Below, piece after piece: positions 33,680-46,685 of a stretch of 64,000 bases of DNA. The first letter of the stretch is position 1. Each line of letters starts with the position of its first letter. The DNA comes from Apostichopus japonicus. Lineage: Eukaryota; Echinodermata; Holothuroidea; Aspidochirotida; Stichopodidae. The DNA is taken from assembly GCF_037975245.1 (NCBI RefSeq), contig NC_092569.1, forward strand, positions 19,091,501 to 19,155,500, written 5' to 3'. The notes under the pieces were generated by a model. The model saw only the letters and a list, made by a program, of their open reading frames with translations. It did not search any database and had not been told where the DNA came from. Both the position numbers and the translations under genes were made by a program.

Positions 33680-36600
33680 TTTGTGAAGAAGGTAAGAAAT
33701 AAATACCCAGTTAAGCGTATTCAATAGCCTTTCATGATTTGTAGTTTTCGCAAAGCAAACGGAAATAGGATAGGATGTGTAAATATGAATATAAGGATAT
33801 TAAATATATTTCAGGTTCAATATGAAGTTCCATGGAAAAGTGACTATAGATGCTAAAGAGACAAGTGAAGGATATTTGCACAAATTGGTGTATGTAGCTA
33901 CCTAGCTATTACTTTCAATTACCATGTTTCGTGAGTGATTTGCATTAATCTTATAATAAATACTGAAATACTAACCTGTATCTCCACTATATGATCCAAT
34001 TGAGAGTCGATATTTGTCCGCATCATCACTTATGCTGAAGGGTGAATAGAGGGCGTAATACGATGAACTGCTTGAATCGGTTAGGTCTATCCGGAGACTG
34101 TATTCTTTTTGGTTGGTAATTGCGTGTATGTAATCATTACCAAGCCAATGATCACCGATAGGATTTTCAAATCCGTTCTTGTATTCAGCCCAGGTACGAT
34201 AGAAATCAACAGCGGCGCTTGATCGTCGCTGAATGACCTATGAGTATAAAGAGAAATTTACATGTAACAATAGTAAATGAGAAATATGTAATGTGTCTTC
34301 CACACTTTTGCAGAACAAATGAATTCAGATACAAGACACTGAACTGTATTCAATATACTTCTACAACTCACCGTCCATCCTCCTCCGTTACTTTCCATCC
34401 GACAGAAAACCTGAATGCCGTTAGGCGAACCATCAGGGTAAATGGTGTAAACTCCATCTGTACTACCATCAACGTAAAGCTCTTGGCAATCCCTTGGGAC
34501 AACCTCGCGGGTACACGTAACACCGTCTCCTTCGTAGCCATCTATGCAGTAACATCTACGAACACCATCTCTGACATCACAAGTCGCGTGATCACTACAT
34601 TGGTAACTATCTTCTACCATGAGTTGGTTATTGCTACAATTTGATCTTCTTGTACAGGCTGAATTGACGTAAGACTCGCCGTTCTAAATTTAATGGGAAA
34701 TATTTTTAAAAAGAATGTCATGAAAAATGTATTAAGTTATTCTTAATTCACCATTGGGACTCACCAGACTACCGGACATATTCACCATAAAAATATATAT
34801 GATTAAAGTATGAATAAAAGGGACACGTGAAGTTTAATTCTGTTTCCGGTAAAAGAAATTGTTTGAAGAAACGTTAAAAACACAAATGACATAAATTATG
34901 CTAATTCATTCAGATATCTTGTGCCAGTAATGTGATTAAGATACTTTCACTTGTGCAGTACATTAAATTGGCTATCGTAAAATGATTTGAAAATAAAGGA
35001 ACTTGCAATGAAATTTAATGTTAACATACATTTATTTTTTATTAAAAATGTCAATCAAAAAATTCGGCAGTTGTAATTTCTGCTATTTATTATGAAAGTG
35101 GGTATCATTTCTGTATTGTCGAAAATTAATCACAAAACTTCCATTCTTTTTAACTCAATGACTTTATTCAATAAAGATATGAGTAAAGAAAGAAAGTGGA
35201 AAAACTAATGAAAATACTGACTATTAATACAGTCCCTTTGTCAGCAACGAAACAGCTGCATTGGTTCTGAGGAATGCAATTCTCATCCTGAATCATGTAA
35301 TCACCAACACAAACACATTTCTCTAGTTCTGTGCGAGAGGTTGAGGAGATGCATGTGTCAGGGTCATCACACCTCCTCTCACATGTCTCGTTGGAGAATA
35401 TCTTATTCGTTGCACACCATTCCAATTGAGATTCTAGGAAGGAAGATTGCAAAATCATGTAAGTAGAAGATCCACTAGTGAAGTGATGCATTCTACTAAG
35501 CTAATGTGTTAAATTAAAGTCAATCTTGAAGCTATTGCCCTTTACCCGATACTACAGAGAGGAACATTATATAAAGAATTAAAACAACACTGATTTGTAA
35601 TGTTCTGAGATGACTATGTAGACCAAGCAATTCAGTATTTAACAATATGGATGCCATAGAGTAAACATGTAGTTTGGGATCATTTTTACAACACCAAAAT
35701 GTGAAGAGGAAAGTCCGGGTGGATGGCTTTTGTATAAAAAACAACCAATTTCTGATGTCGTCAATCATAATGACTCCCGATACACAAAGCGTAAGTTAGC
35801 ACCCCCACCACCCCACCAAAATAAACAGAATGGAAAAACGGTGAGTAACTAATATTTCATTATAGGGAATAATATTTGCATATGTGTAAGTTGACTGTTA
35901 CTATTAATGTTACCAATCTCCTATCTTATGTCACATCATTGCTAAGTTTAAATTGACTTACCTGCTGTTCCTCCATAAGTTCCTACACTTGAGAGTTGAT
36001 ATTGCCCCCATTCATCTGAGATACGAAATTGGTCATATGTAACGTAATAAGACTGTCCTGCAGCATTCTCAAACTCAAATCTCAGTTGGTAATTTTTTTG
36101 GTTTGTAAGAAAAGCTAATTTCTCATTTCCAATCCAAAACTCACTGCCAAGAAAACCAAAGCCGTTTTTGAAGTCTTGCCAATTCCTATTAAAATTAACA
36201 GAATCCAGTCGTCGCCGCTGTAACACCTGCAGTAGATATCGTACAGGAATGGAAAGTTATTATTTCAAAATTGTTTCGTCGGTTATAATCAACAGCAAAA
36301 ATGTCTCATGAAAATGACCGCTTTTTAAGACAAGTGCAATGTTTTTGAAGTTATAACTTTATTTTATTTTGTTGACAAATTCAGTGTTCAGTTTTCATCT
36401 CTTTAAATTGATTGAAGCGTTATACACTTTAGTTCTGTAACCTAAGAATCCAACAAATGTGCACGCGTAAGTTTCTGATCCGTGTAAGACATAAATGTCT
36501 TGATAAATGCCAAATAACACATTGCTGTTCAATACATGTTTCTGTTACGCTTACCTGAAGTAAACATTATTTAACGTGTTTAGAACAATAGTGATTGATA

Positions 36601-38108
36601 GTAAACTACGAAACAGATGATACGATGACATTCCATGTAAAGTGAAAAATGAAAAACAGCAAGGCTTACCGTCCATCCACCAGTATTAAATTCATTATCA
36701 CAGTAAACTTCAAACGGTTCTGGGTATCCGTCTGGTTTAATAAGGTACACGCCAGATGTATTATGGGTAGAGGTGCAGGCATTCAATACTTCCTTGCAAT
36801 CTCTTGGATATTCAGGTTGTTGAAAGACAAAGTATGAGGAACCTGTATTAAAATTAACAGCAGAGGTCATTTTTGATGTTATACAATTACACACAAAAAT
36901 GCTTCGAATGATTTTTCTTTAAATTGTAATAAATTGCATTCCACGTTGTTCGAAGAATGTGAATATTTCAGTCTACAATATTGATGTCGAATAAGATAAA
37001 CTTGTTTATCCTGCTGTGTTGTTTATTACGTCTCAACTATGATAATAAATAAGTCGAACATAAAAAAAAAACCTTAGGCAATCATGAGCAATGCGAAAAG
37101 TAAAAAGAATAAAGTTTAAAGGAAAGCAAAAGTAAAGAACATAGTTAACTTCCAAGCAACCACAATGAACAATGGACATCAAACAAAATGTATTGACTAA
37201 AGTCAGCGACATAACTGCATACAACGTTTAGACATGTTTAGACATTCAGTGAGAACCAGTGGCTTAGGTTATCATAAACATTATTCATGAATAACAACAA
37301 AGACAAGAAATACTGGGAAAAAAAGACTGGAAATAAAGTCTCATGCATTTTGGCATGATTTTTGGAACCATTTTTAGTCATTTGTCAGAACAATTAGTTA
37401 AGGGTAACCGTTTTTCAAAAGTTAAGACTTAAGTATTAGAAAGTATAACGATTTACTTGATGATTGTTCCCCAACGTTTGCGACGACCTGTATTTGAAAT
37501 GAAATGAATGTTACTCGAATTAGTATGACACTTAATTACCTATATCGATTGACTTTAAGAATGAATTATATTGGTCTTTATAAACTGAGTTACAGAATGA
37601 TGGAAACCTGGTCTGCTTGGACAACATTAATAATAATAATAATAATTTATTCTTATATAGCGCTTTACATCAAAAGAATGATCTCAAAGCAGCTTCACAG
37701 AAACGCATAAAAAATACAACTTAAAAAGTATTACAGCTTAAAAATAATACAACATTCTTTCTGTTCGTTTCTTATGTTAATATTAGAACTTCAATTCAAG
37801 CTTACTTCCATAAGTCACGGAATAAAGTCTTATCTCATGAACTTAACCGTTACTGCAGTTTAGTCCTTTCGATTCATTTTACATTTATTAATATATATAA
37901 AACAGGGGTTACTTCCAATCAGCTAATATCATAGTTTATCATGCAATCAGAAACAATAATCGATTCCATGTTGAGATTTCAGGCAACAAACTTTGACCTG
38001 CAAACCTTTACAGGAAGACTGAATCACGTTGATGCATGATTGGCAACTAACTACCAGAAAAAAGACCAGACAAAACGTAAACAGCTTTCTTTTCTTTGTT
38101 CGTGTCAT
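32138..38108 (-). CDS. Secreted fibrinogen-related protein 1 (partial FBG-TIL-EGF-FBG), 7 exons
   Basis: Exons: 38108-38006, 36842-36670, 36226-35962, 35433-35231, 34683-34372, 34237-33976, 32481-32138. Junction phases are 1, 0, 1, 0, 0, 1 and all agree, giving 553 aa. Residues 1-24 form a signal peptide (basic start, then [11 protein letters not shown]). FBG-like residues 35-180 contain [21 protein letters not shown] and [14 protein letters not shown] but lack the C-terminal third of the fold. A TIL-like Cys module is at about 181-248, an EGF-like module ([20 protein letters not shown]) at about 275-310, and a complete FBG domain at about 312-553 with a [12 protein letters not shown] calcium-site-like segment. 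Donors of exons 1 (GTTTGC) and 4 (GTATTA) are weak but conserved in the paralog. A secreted lectin-like or immune recognition role is inferred from FBG relatives such as ficolins and FREPs. Confidence 0.82.
33565..33680. repeat. (TA)n microsatellite in the last intron of FBG gene 1
   Basis: About 115 bp of TA with one GTATATG interruption. A related but interrupted TA tract is at 55998-56114 in copy 2. Confidence 0.9.
37629..37748 (-). mobile_element. Short non-LTR/SINE tail with 8-bp target duplication
   Basis: Inserted in intron 1 of FBG gene 1 and absent from copy 2 at about 59998. ACAACATT lies on both sides. On the minus strand the element has TGTAAAGCGCTATATAAGAA followed by TAAATTATT and an (ATT)n tail, the common 3' end of CR1/L2-like elements and derived SINEs. 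It inserted after the segmental duplication. Confidence 0.8.
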
Positions 38109-41100
38109 ACATGTTGGATATCTCTCCTCTTTACTCACAGTATACGCCGTTTATTTTACTTTGGTTATAGGGAGGAACTTTGAAATATTACAGGTATAAA
38201 TGATTCTTCTTTGGATTTAAAGTGACTACATGAGAGTTTTCAAAGAACAATGAAACGATCAGCTGTTACCATTTTACACTTAAGTTAAGATATTACATAC
38301 ACCTCAGCTTAAGGTAAGATATTACATACATTTAAAGTGTTTACTAAAATTTAAGAAAGATCAATAACATACGGAGCTCGGAGTATAGCTCGCAGCAAAG
38401 ACCATTTTATCTGGTGTACATTGTTTTTGTGGGTTTTTTTTTTCAATCAGCAAATTTTTCGAATAATGGAATTGTACTTTGTGCTCATGTTTGTGATTTA
38501 AACGGATTGTCTAAAAGATTATGATTAGAAAAGTTGCGTGGTAATTATTTTGATAACTAAAACTGCTCTTACCCTAAAAATAATCTAACGCAGACGGCAA
38601 TGAATTATGGTCCCAGCAAAGAACCGAGCTATTTAATTGAGTTAATATTATACTGAGAGCGGGTCAACCTCCTAGACAAGAAATATAACAGCGAATCTAC
38701 GAAGCTGCCATCTGAAGCAATTCTTTAAAATTCTCTTAAAACACTAAATACATTTCAACGTACAATATCTATATGAGTTAAACAAGTACCAAATATTACA
38801 TTAATACGGAACTACCGTGCACATGGTAGGAAACATATTCCACACTGTGTATTTAATATTGTTTTTGGAAAAAAAAATATAACTGGAGACTCTGCCTCCT
38901 AAGGTGCGATTGGACAGGATGGTTTAATGAACAAAACTAATTCCTTGGCTAAACATTGTATCTTGAAAATGTGCTGTTATTTGCGATGGAAGATAATAAA
39001 ATGTTGTTACGGAGAATTCGAAATCTCATTTGTTCTAAAAATCTTTGTCTACTTGGTCTAAATTTGCTGGTAACTTGGGAAGAATTTAAAAAAAAATGTT
39101 TTTTGGCAGTAATTGTATGATGACCAGACTAAGGAAATAACGTTGTATTATTTAAAAATGTAATAATGTAAGTTTGTTGAATAATATGAGAGAAATATCT
39201 GTTTGATTACTTTTTCAAATTGGACAGGCGTGATCTTAATGTTGTGGCATATTAATGTTGTTTTGAAAATATAATATTTTGCAAAATATTTCAAAGAGTG
39301 GATTTCAAATTTATTTCTAATGGCATAGTATGGCGTGTCAGTTATGATAAATTGAAATATGGTAAATTATTTACTCTTTAGCTTAGTGTCATAGCAGAAT
39401 GCATTATGTTTAGTATATTTTAACAATGCTTTTGCATAAGGTAACTTTTACTAGAAGAGTATTTAAACAAGTAGATATCAAAATGAAATTAAATGATTTA
39501 TAGAAACAGGTAAAATAGACTTTACGAGTGAACAGCATATCTAGCAAGGAATAACAGGTTTAGTTTTTCCTTCTCATCCAATGGGAAATGAAACACCGAC
39601 AATCGTTTCCTTTGTTGCAAAAGATGAACAATAATATGATGGCAAAAAACAAATAAAAAAAAAGACAACGTTTCCTACTTTATCATATTATTTTTGTTAT
39701 TTTTAACCTGTGCTATATGAAATTGTATACACAAAAACTTGGCAAAATTATATATATTTGTATGTAATCGGGAAAGCCTGCAGAGAAGGAAATGGTGAAA
39801 TGACGTTTGCATGGGTTCGCAACACTTTAAGAATTGATATAAGAAATACGTTTAAAATTGGCTTTCTTAGGTGTTCTATTAAAAAATAAATGTTTAGGGT
39901 CTGAATAAGGAACACGTCATATCGTATACTAAATCAATACAGTGAGTAAAGTGTATCACACAAGTCAGAGAGAAACAGTGAATTCTTGTCATCGTTACAG
40001 ATTGTATAGAGTGAATTTGAAAATTTGGAAAGTGAACATTTCAGTTTATATTTACCCAAATCATGATCGATCAAATGAAACGTTTGTAATCTAGAATAAT
40101 ATATAATTTACGCTCGGCTAAGTTATATTTTAAGCATGTCCTTCAAATGATGTAAATTTTGCTGAAGCCTTTACATCCCATCTATATATCATATATATAC
40201 GATGTGAGTTTGAATTGGAAATTGAGTATCTCATAGTACGATCGCTTTTCTGTTGGATTGAATCGATCTAACCTAACGGTGTAAGAGGAATACCATTTTA
40301 CTAGCCTAAGATATAGTAATAGTCTACAAAATATTTTTAAAATACTCTTATTCAAAATACTTAACATTATGTACAAATACATTCCCTTTGTGTTATGTCA
40401 TAAGCAATGTTCTATATATGAGACGAAATAGATAAAAATAAGGCCAAATATGAAAAATGTAATAAAACTTTGAAAAGTGACTTTTGCTAGACTTTTCTCT
40501 TACATAAGTGATTTTCCCAGACTTCTTCAATTAAAGTAGCTACATGTAAACGAAAAAGCCTTGCTAAACGTCTTAATATCATATCGAGTGAATACTACTT
40601 CCTTGAGCACCTTTGTAATTTATTTGGATATTTTGTTATAAATAAACTCTAGAGCTCTAGTAGATTTATGTCAAATACAGATGTTTTCACGGAAAGGCAA
40701 TATTATTTCAAAATCTAAAACACACTGCGCGTTCTGTATATTGATAACTTGGCAAGTGTTTTATATTTGTGTTAGAGTTTGGAAATTTTGTTGCGAGAAA
40801 AACTAGAAAGGAAAATTACTTTTCTACAGATAAGAGTCAAATTACATTGTAACATCAACTAAATATTTATACAGAAATGCAATAAAAATATAAAACTGTC
40901 CATTATGACATTTAATTTATCTTAGAAAGACTGTGTTAACAAAACAAAAAAATCAATTATTCACAAGGCAGTTACAAGTGTAATTTGTAATCGCGAAGTT
41001 AAATAAATTGCTGGTCTTTTCTAGCCACAGAAAATAATTCTACAGTTACTCCTAAATAAATAAGTTCAACCAGTCACATTGTAAAATGTCAAGTTCTCTA

Positions 41101-42484
41101 CAAGTTGTAGTTACACAATTATCCTTGCTAAAAATTAAACTTTATAATTGCTAGGAATTGTCATAGACAAGTTAAATATTTGTCAAACTAGTCTAACAAC
41201 TATGCGTCTTACGAGTTTTAAAAGATGTGAGTTGTAAGATGCTGAATTCAAAATATATTAATGTAATATGGTGAGACATACTTTGTTAAGATCTTATTAG
41301 TACATATTTGTGATAAAACATTAATAGTAACTGGGGTATGTTTAGTGATTGGAAGCTTTAATAAGTTAGGAAATGCGCATTTATGCATATCAAAAGTTAA
41401 ACGTACTGTTGGAAATCCTGATATTTAAATTTCTTAAAGGACCCGTTTGTGTAATAAAGTGATTCAATTATTTCAAGTTTGTCAAAAGATCAGTGATTCA
41501 AATGAATAAGTTTATTAAATTTGTTATAACAACGAGAATTAGCAGTTATATTAACTAGGATATAAGCTGTGAAGTCATTGCATTTACGAAATATGATGTA
41601 GGTAAAATAATCATTGATAAAAGAAAGATATTCAAGACCATACACTTTTCCAAGCAGTGATGTTCGAGACTTATTTTCAATTTGTTCACTCTTTTCAAAT
41701 ATAAGAACAAATAAAATATTACAACTTTAGGCTTATTAAGCTTTGAAAAATATGGTGAAATATAGACTGAGGATCTTTTAAATTTTTGTTTTGGTTTAAT
41801 AGTATCGACTCAATATTTTAGATTTCTGATAGTTGGTATGAGAGAGCATTACGTTTTCAATGAATTGACGCTTATTTCTGAAATTGTTTTCATTTGTGAT
41901 AAAAAAGAAGAAGTTAAAAGCGAATGTTTCTGTAAGACGTGCACATTTGGATAAAAAACTGTTAATATACATTCTTTCTTGCCAAGGGGCTAAGAATACA
42001 TGTGAAATGCTAGTGTTACGAGAGATTCTTAAGAAAGAATCATAGATTGTAATAACAGGAAAGTAAAATCCTCCAAAGCTGCTTTTGAAAATGAATTGTT
42101 TAAGTTTAAGTTTAAGACGCTAAGACGAAAACATATTGATAGCTGTACACGTCGAAATTTGAAGGAAAAAAAAATGCAATATACGATATGAAAAGTAAAG
42201 TTTTAAAGACTTACTATTTCTGATCCAAGTGAATTCCATAACGTCAACACTGTCAAGAAACTTTGACAAACTTGTCTCCCTTGAAATTTTGCCATGATTG
42301 CAACGAATCAACTCTAAAGTAGAAAAGTTTAGGAGGACGATCGTATCTGAAGCGTGAGATGGTTATGACATAGAAGCTTGGGTGTGACCATCCAACGACT
42401 GAAATGACCGGCATGGTACGGATGCTCATCCATACCATTGTAGGAAAAATAGCAACTTTGTTACTGCGCATGATCTAATCGGAG
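38109..42484. other. Upstream flank of FBG gene 1, no gene recognised
   Basis: Most of it (to about 41426) is paralogous to 60389-63828. No coding frame conserved between both copies was found. Small minus-strand frames at 42120-42471 have no counterpart elsewhere and no recognisable motif. Confidence 0.4.
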
Positions 42485-42974
42485 CAAGTCGTTAAGACCA
42501 TTGAAGGCGTCCGTTAACGAGGCGTGTCAAAAGACAATTGAAAAGAAGTATAACGTTCAAGTTGCTGTTGAACAAGTGATGGGAAATTCCTGTAAAGGGC
42601 GTTAAGTGTGTTGGTTCAATCCAATTATAGAATCGGGTGGTATCTTTCGCCGTTTTATTCGTGTTATATTCTCATTGCTGAATTGTCTGCAAAATATATT
42701 TAACACTTTAGCAGTACAACCAATAGACTAAATGTCATGCCTTCTTCTTCCAGTTTCCTTTATTTTACGTTTACTTTACTCTAATCTATCTAAATCAGGT
42801 CAATGCCTGCAGGTTTAACGCCCACTTACCAATAGGTGTGGAAAAGTTGTTTTCGTGTTAATCATTATCTAAAGAGAAACAAAATAAGAAGGGTCAACTT
42901 GAGAAATATTACCTTACCTTCGTACAATTGAACATACTTAGGGTGTTGCTGTTTATGTACACTTATCAGCATGT
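42485..42974 (+). repeat. Dispersed ~487-bp repeat, third and most diverged copy
   Basis: Similar to 29888-30374 and 51290-51774 from AAGTCGTTAAGACC to AGCATGT. The internal frame has a TAA at the position where the 29888 copy reads CGTGAAGTG. It lies just outside the part of the duplication that can be aligned. Confidence 0.7.
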
Positions 42975-43684
42975 ACCAGAAGAGAGGTAAGTAGCAATAA
43001 CATCTCATGGAAAAGCATCAACCGTTTTTGCCTTAAACGTCTTTGCTGTTGGGCTCGATGGTGTATAATTGTGATAGTGCTTTTCATGTGTTATTTTTTT
43101 AATTATGATGGGGGAAGTCTGTCCATTCAAGGATTCTAAAGTTGATTCTCAGCTTTCAACAGTTACTTCAGGGAGTTGCGTTATTTAATAGGGTAGTTTG
43201 CTCAGTTTACATTGTATTCCTGGTCTTATAAGAACAGATTTAACTAAAATATTTGGTGACAAAGTTAACGTTAGCGATGTCCTCTGATTTTATTCTCACC
43301 CGTTCGGAGTCTTCGAGTCAAGTCGTGTCTTTTCCCTTTGTCTTTTTCCCTTTGTCTTTTTCCCTTTGTCTTTTCCCTTTGTCTGTTTCCCTTTTGCCAT
43401 AGTACGTTGTTTTATTTCATAAAGTGGTATTTTGAACCAAATGTGATATTGGCAAATTAAGTTAAAGCAGGATTCCTGATTTAGTTCAATGGTAAAGTGA
43501 AAGGTAGGTTTCGTCTACATTAGTCTTAATAATGCCAAAAAATAAATAAGTAACTTATAACATCGGTATCTCTAATTTTCATTTCAGTGCCTTCCTTCCT
43601 TGTTAATAAATCCACTTGTTGATTTTCTGTTGCCACACAAAATGTATTACCACAATAAATAGCAAACATATAGAACCTCTATAG
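42975..43684. other. Intergenic with a short pyrimidine-rich tandem repeat
   Basis: No gene. A TTTTCCCTTTGTC-type repeat occurs about five times at 43327-43395. Confidence 0.5.
43327..43395. repeat. Tandem repeat of TTTTCCCTTTGTC, about 5 units
   Basis: Units of 13-14 bp differing by the number of T residues and one GTCTG variant. Confidence 0.85.
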
Positions 43685-44050
43685 CAGGGTTTCCCTAACT
43701 TTATCCCCGCCCCACGAACCCCCTGTGGATGTCAGAGTTGTCCACGAACCCCAACTTTTCGAGACACGATCTGAGTCATTATTATATATACTATAATACC
43801 CATAACAGTGCTTCGTAAAAGATCAAGTATCACATGCAAGGTACAGTACTACTATGGCAACATATGCGTATGGAACACGACAAGAGTTTGACGATAGGTA
43901 CGACTTTTGTACATTACTAAATTATACGACATATCAGCTGTTAGCTCAACAAAAAGTACTATAGTTTTGACTTTCACAAACGTCTCACGAACCCCCTGGG
44001 ATGGACTCACGCACCCCTGGGGTTCATGCACCCCAGTTAGGGAATCCCTG
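43685..44050. mobile_element. hAT-like MITE, 366 bp
   Basis: The left end is CAGGGTTTCCCTAACTTT. The right end read inwards is CAGGGATTCCCTAACTGG. The repeats contain CACGAACCCC-type blocks. CTATAG flanks both sides (43679-43684 and 44051-44056). There is no transposase frame. The CAGGGNTTCCC terminus is like those of Charlie/Tip100-type hAT elements, although only six flanking bases match rather than eight. Confidence 0.75.
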
Positions 44051-46600
44051 CTATAGGTGATGATTATAAAATTATACACTATTGTACAACAGAGTATACT
44101 AGATGAAAACAATTTATATATCGACGTAGCTATTTAAATGACTTCATTTATATAAATTAACGCTTAATCGGCCACTGTATAGAGCATGGCAAACCAGTAT
44201 GTGGAGTTATAAGTAATCATATTATCGTTGAGAGAATTGATCTCTGTTCCGAAATGCAGTTTTCTAGATTATAACATTGAATTTGATATGTTGGAGACTG
44301 AACTTGAAGCAATAAAGCTGTTATACCATTGGTGCCCTTTCAATTGGTAAAAATAATAATAAAAATACATCCGTTATACTATACTGACTTGAATAAACGT
44401 TCATATTTGCTAATGCTTTGTAAACTTTCAGAACAGTGAAAGCAAAAGTATTTGCTGTCAGAGTGAAAATAATGACGCCACATCTGATTCCCTAAAGTTC
44501 ACATTTGATAACAAGTGTGGTAACTTCATCTAATAAATATCGCGAAAAAATGAAGAAATGCACACTTTATCAGTAAATAAAGAATAAAATGATTTGTACA
44601 CATAGTAAAGTGAAAGTTTTTGTAGTTGTCTCGGGAAATTAGCTTCGGTATATTGTTTGTGTGTCTTCTTATTAATAATTATAAATCTCATTTGTAGACC
44701 TTCCAAAGTTTCATGTAAAAGTAAGTGACCTTCAACTATGTAACTAGGTATTATTTAGCCAGAAAAGGGTAGTTTTAAGTTAGGCTAGAGTAATGCTAGT
44801 GATGAGCAAAGCCGCTAACTGCTAAGAGAAACCGTACTTCTTTCTTTTCTTACATTTTTAACGTTTATTATGAAATTGAAGACTGGAGGAAATCTTAAGT
44901 GGAAATGAGCTGGCGTTTGCATGTTTTAATTTGTCATAATATATTATATTTGGTATTTGTTTATTGAACTGTTTACATTCACATTGAAAAGGAGACAGGA
45001 AACCAAAATATTACATTATATCGCCCCCCCCCCACCATCCCAAGTGGCACTATGACATTGCACATTGGCAAAGAATAGCTCCATGCCACGACTTTTAAAA
45101 ATCAATTTACTCCCGTACCGTGCAAGATAATGGACTAAGATATTTTAGGGATAAGTTCATCACAAGGATCTTGGTGATATAAGTTCATTATGATGGTTTG
45201 GGATTCCTTCCCTTTAATCCTTAGGTATATGGTTAGGCTAACTCTAAGAATGGCTTAAATTAGTTAACCTTGGTCTAAGTTATGTAGTCTGCGCGGTCAC
45301 AATTGAGTGATTTATTCATCATTTTTATACGAGTTACACCCATTGTCATCAATATCCGTCAGTGACTTACACCACCTGTTTCCTCGTTTACACATAGCTC
45401 TAATTAAATGTACCAACAGTCACACTGATACACCGATTGAGTAGAGATAAATAGCGTTACTCCAGTCTACTGTCTATAGCTACTCGCGCAACAGATACAA
45501 GCATAGAATGTACTGCAATCCTAACACTAGGCTACTATTCAGGTATATTATTGTTGACCCACACCTCATTCTGTTTTCACGAGTTATGCTATCGTGTATA
45601 AAATGCTGTATTAATCAATTAAAGGACGAGGTGGAAATAATAAAGATATAACCTTCCCATAATCCTGGGTGTTTTCAAATGGCAGTTTGTTGGTTCTCAA
45701 GTCAGTATGACATGGTTGTTATGTTCGGCTTGTTCCTAAGGGTAATATTCGTCGATATGCAAAAATGCATGGACCTTAGACAAATAGTGTTACTGAGTGG
45801 TTGTAATGATGACTTAAGTATTCGTCAGTATGTGAAAAGGAGAGTGGGTCTTAGGTGGACATTCGTCAAAAATGTGTCAGAAAAACGACCGATTCTTTTC
45901 TCTCGAAATAGGTAAGAACAATATTTAACTCAATTTCGCCAAAAGTGCTCAATCGCCACTACGCGAAAACGGGGACGATCTGTTAAAACCCATGGCAACT
46001 AACAATCTGTGAATGCACAATATATTGCACCAAGTCGGTCAAGGAATGACCCCAGGGCCTCAGATATAGGCCTATAGGAACGACGCCCCAAAATGTCCCC
46101 GGACATACTATAGGCGAAGGAAGCTATCCGCCGCGACTGCATGTGAGTTTCTCGACTTGCCGTCCTGCGAGTCATACCACAAAATTGTGAGTTCTACACC
46201 GGCATTGACATTTTTTAACAAATCTGCAAATTGCGCGTGGAAAATAAGGAAAGATTGACTGGGCTTTCAGCCAAGTAACAAAATGAATGACCGAACTTTA
46301 TGTCAAACTGACATGATCAAAGATTGCGTCTGAAACAGTATTAGGGTGATAGACTGATTCTCAGCGATAGTATTGTCTCCTTTCTTGACAAGTTGGTTTT
46401 TTAGCGGTTTTAAGAGCATCAGGGTACGTCCCAGAAGTGAAAAACCGGTCTATGCGCTATTTCACGTCCGGTTTTTCAGCAACTATAGCCTACTGCAGGT
46501 CCGCGGTCGAAGGGTCGTTCATGAGTGGTCATCATGGAGATTCGAACCATTCAGACCAATGATATATTTTTCGCACATGTAATTTTTTTCGACACCCAAA
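44051..46600. other. Intergenic, no gene recognised
   Basis: AT-rich sequence with a poly-C run near 45024-45033. Short frames near 45679-45915 and 46373-46755 show no recognisable domain. Confidence 0.4.
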
Positions 46601-46603
46601 ATC

Positions 46604-46685
46604 CCAGTGGGGGCGACAGGGGTCGACAAGCTTTCGTGGGAGGCTGTCGCCCCCCCCCCACGCCCCCCCTTGGCTACGCCACTGA
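46604..46685. mobile_element. hAT-like terminal fragment
   Basis: It starts CAGTGGGGGCGACAGG and ends CTTGGCTACGCCACTG, whose reverse complement CAGTGGCGTAGCCAAG is a common hAT-like terminus. Only about 80 bp separates the two, and no target duplication is visible, so this is a remnant. It abuts the left edge of segmental copy 2. Confidence 0.5.

Larger units (their letters stand above)
19905..41426. repeat. Segmental duplication, copy 1
   Basis: Near-identical in order to 46715-63828. Similarity may begin as early as about 19505, since the ACACACACG..GGTTCTAATATTAA sequence there also precedes copy 2 at about 46695. Copy 1 contains methyltransferase-like gene D, a 43-bp minisatellite array and FBG gene 1. 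It keeps 4,645 bp (24728-29372) that copy 2 lacks. The far end is set by where copy 2 is interrupted by a MITE close to the window end, so the true duplication may be longer. Confidence 0.85.

Noticed and set aside
34240-34644. 134-codon plus-strand frame (and 56640-57050)
   Set aside because: It is antisense to FBG exon 5 and has no recognisable motif; conservation between copies follows from the real exon.
35532-35768. Degenerate C-terminal FBG exon between exons 3 and 4
   Set aside because: The frame conserved in both copies (also 57906-58166) lacks any of the expected Asp-rich, AWW or NG motifs.
42253-42471. 72-codon minus-strand frame upstream of FBG gene 1
   Set aside because: It looks mildly coding, but has no paralog in copy 2 within the window and no motif I can name.
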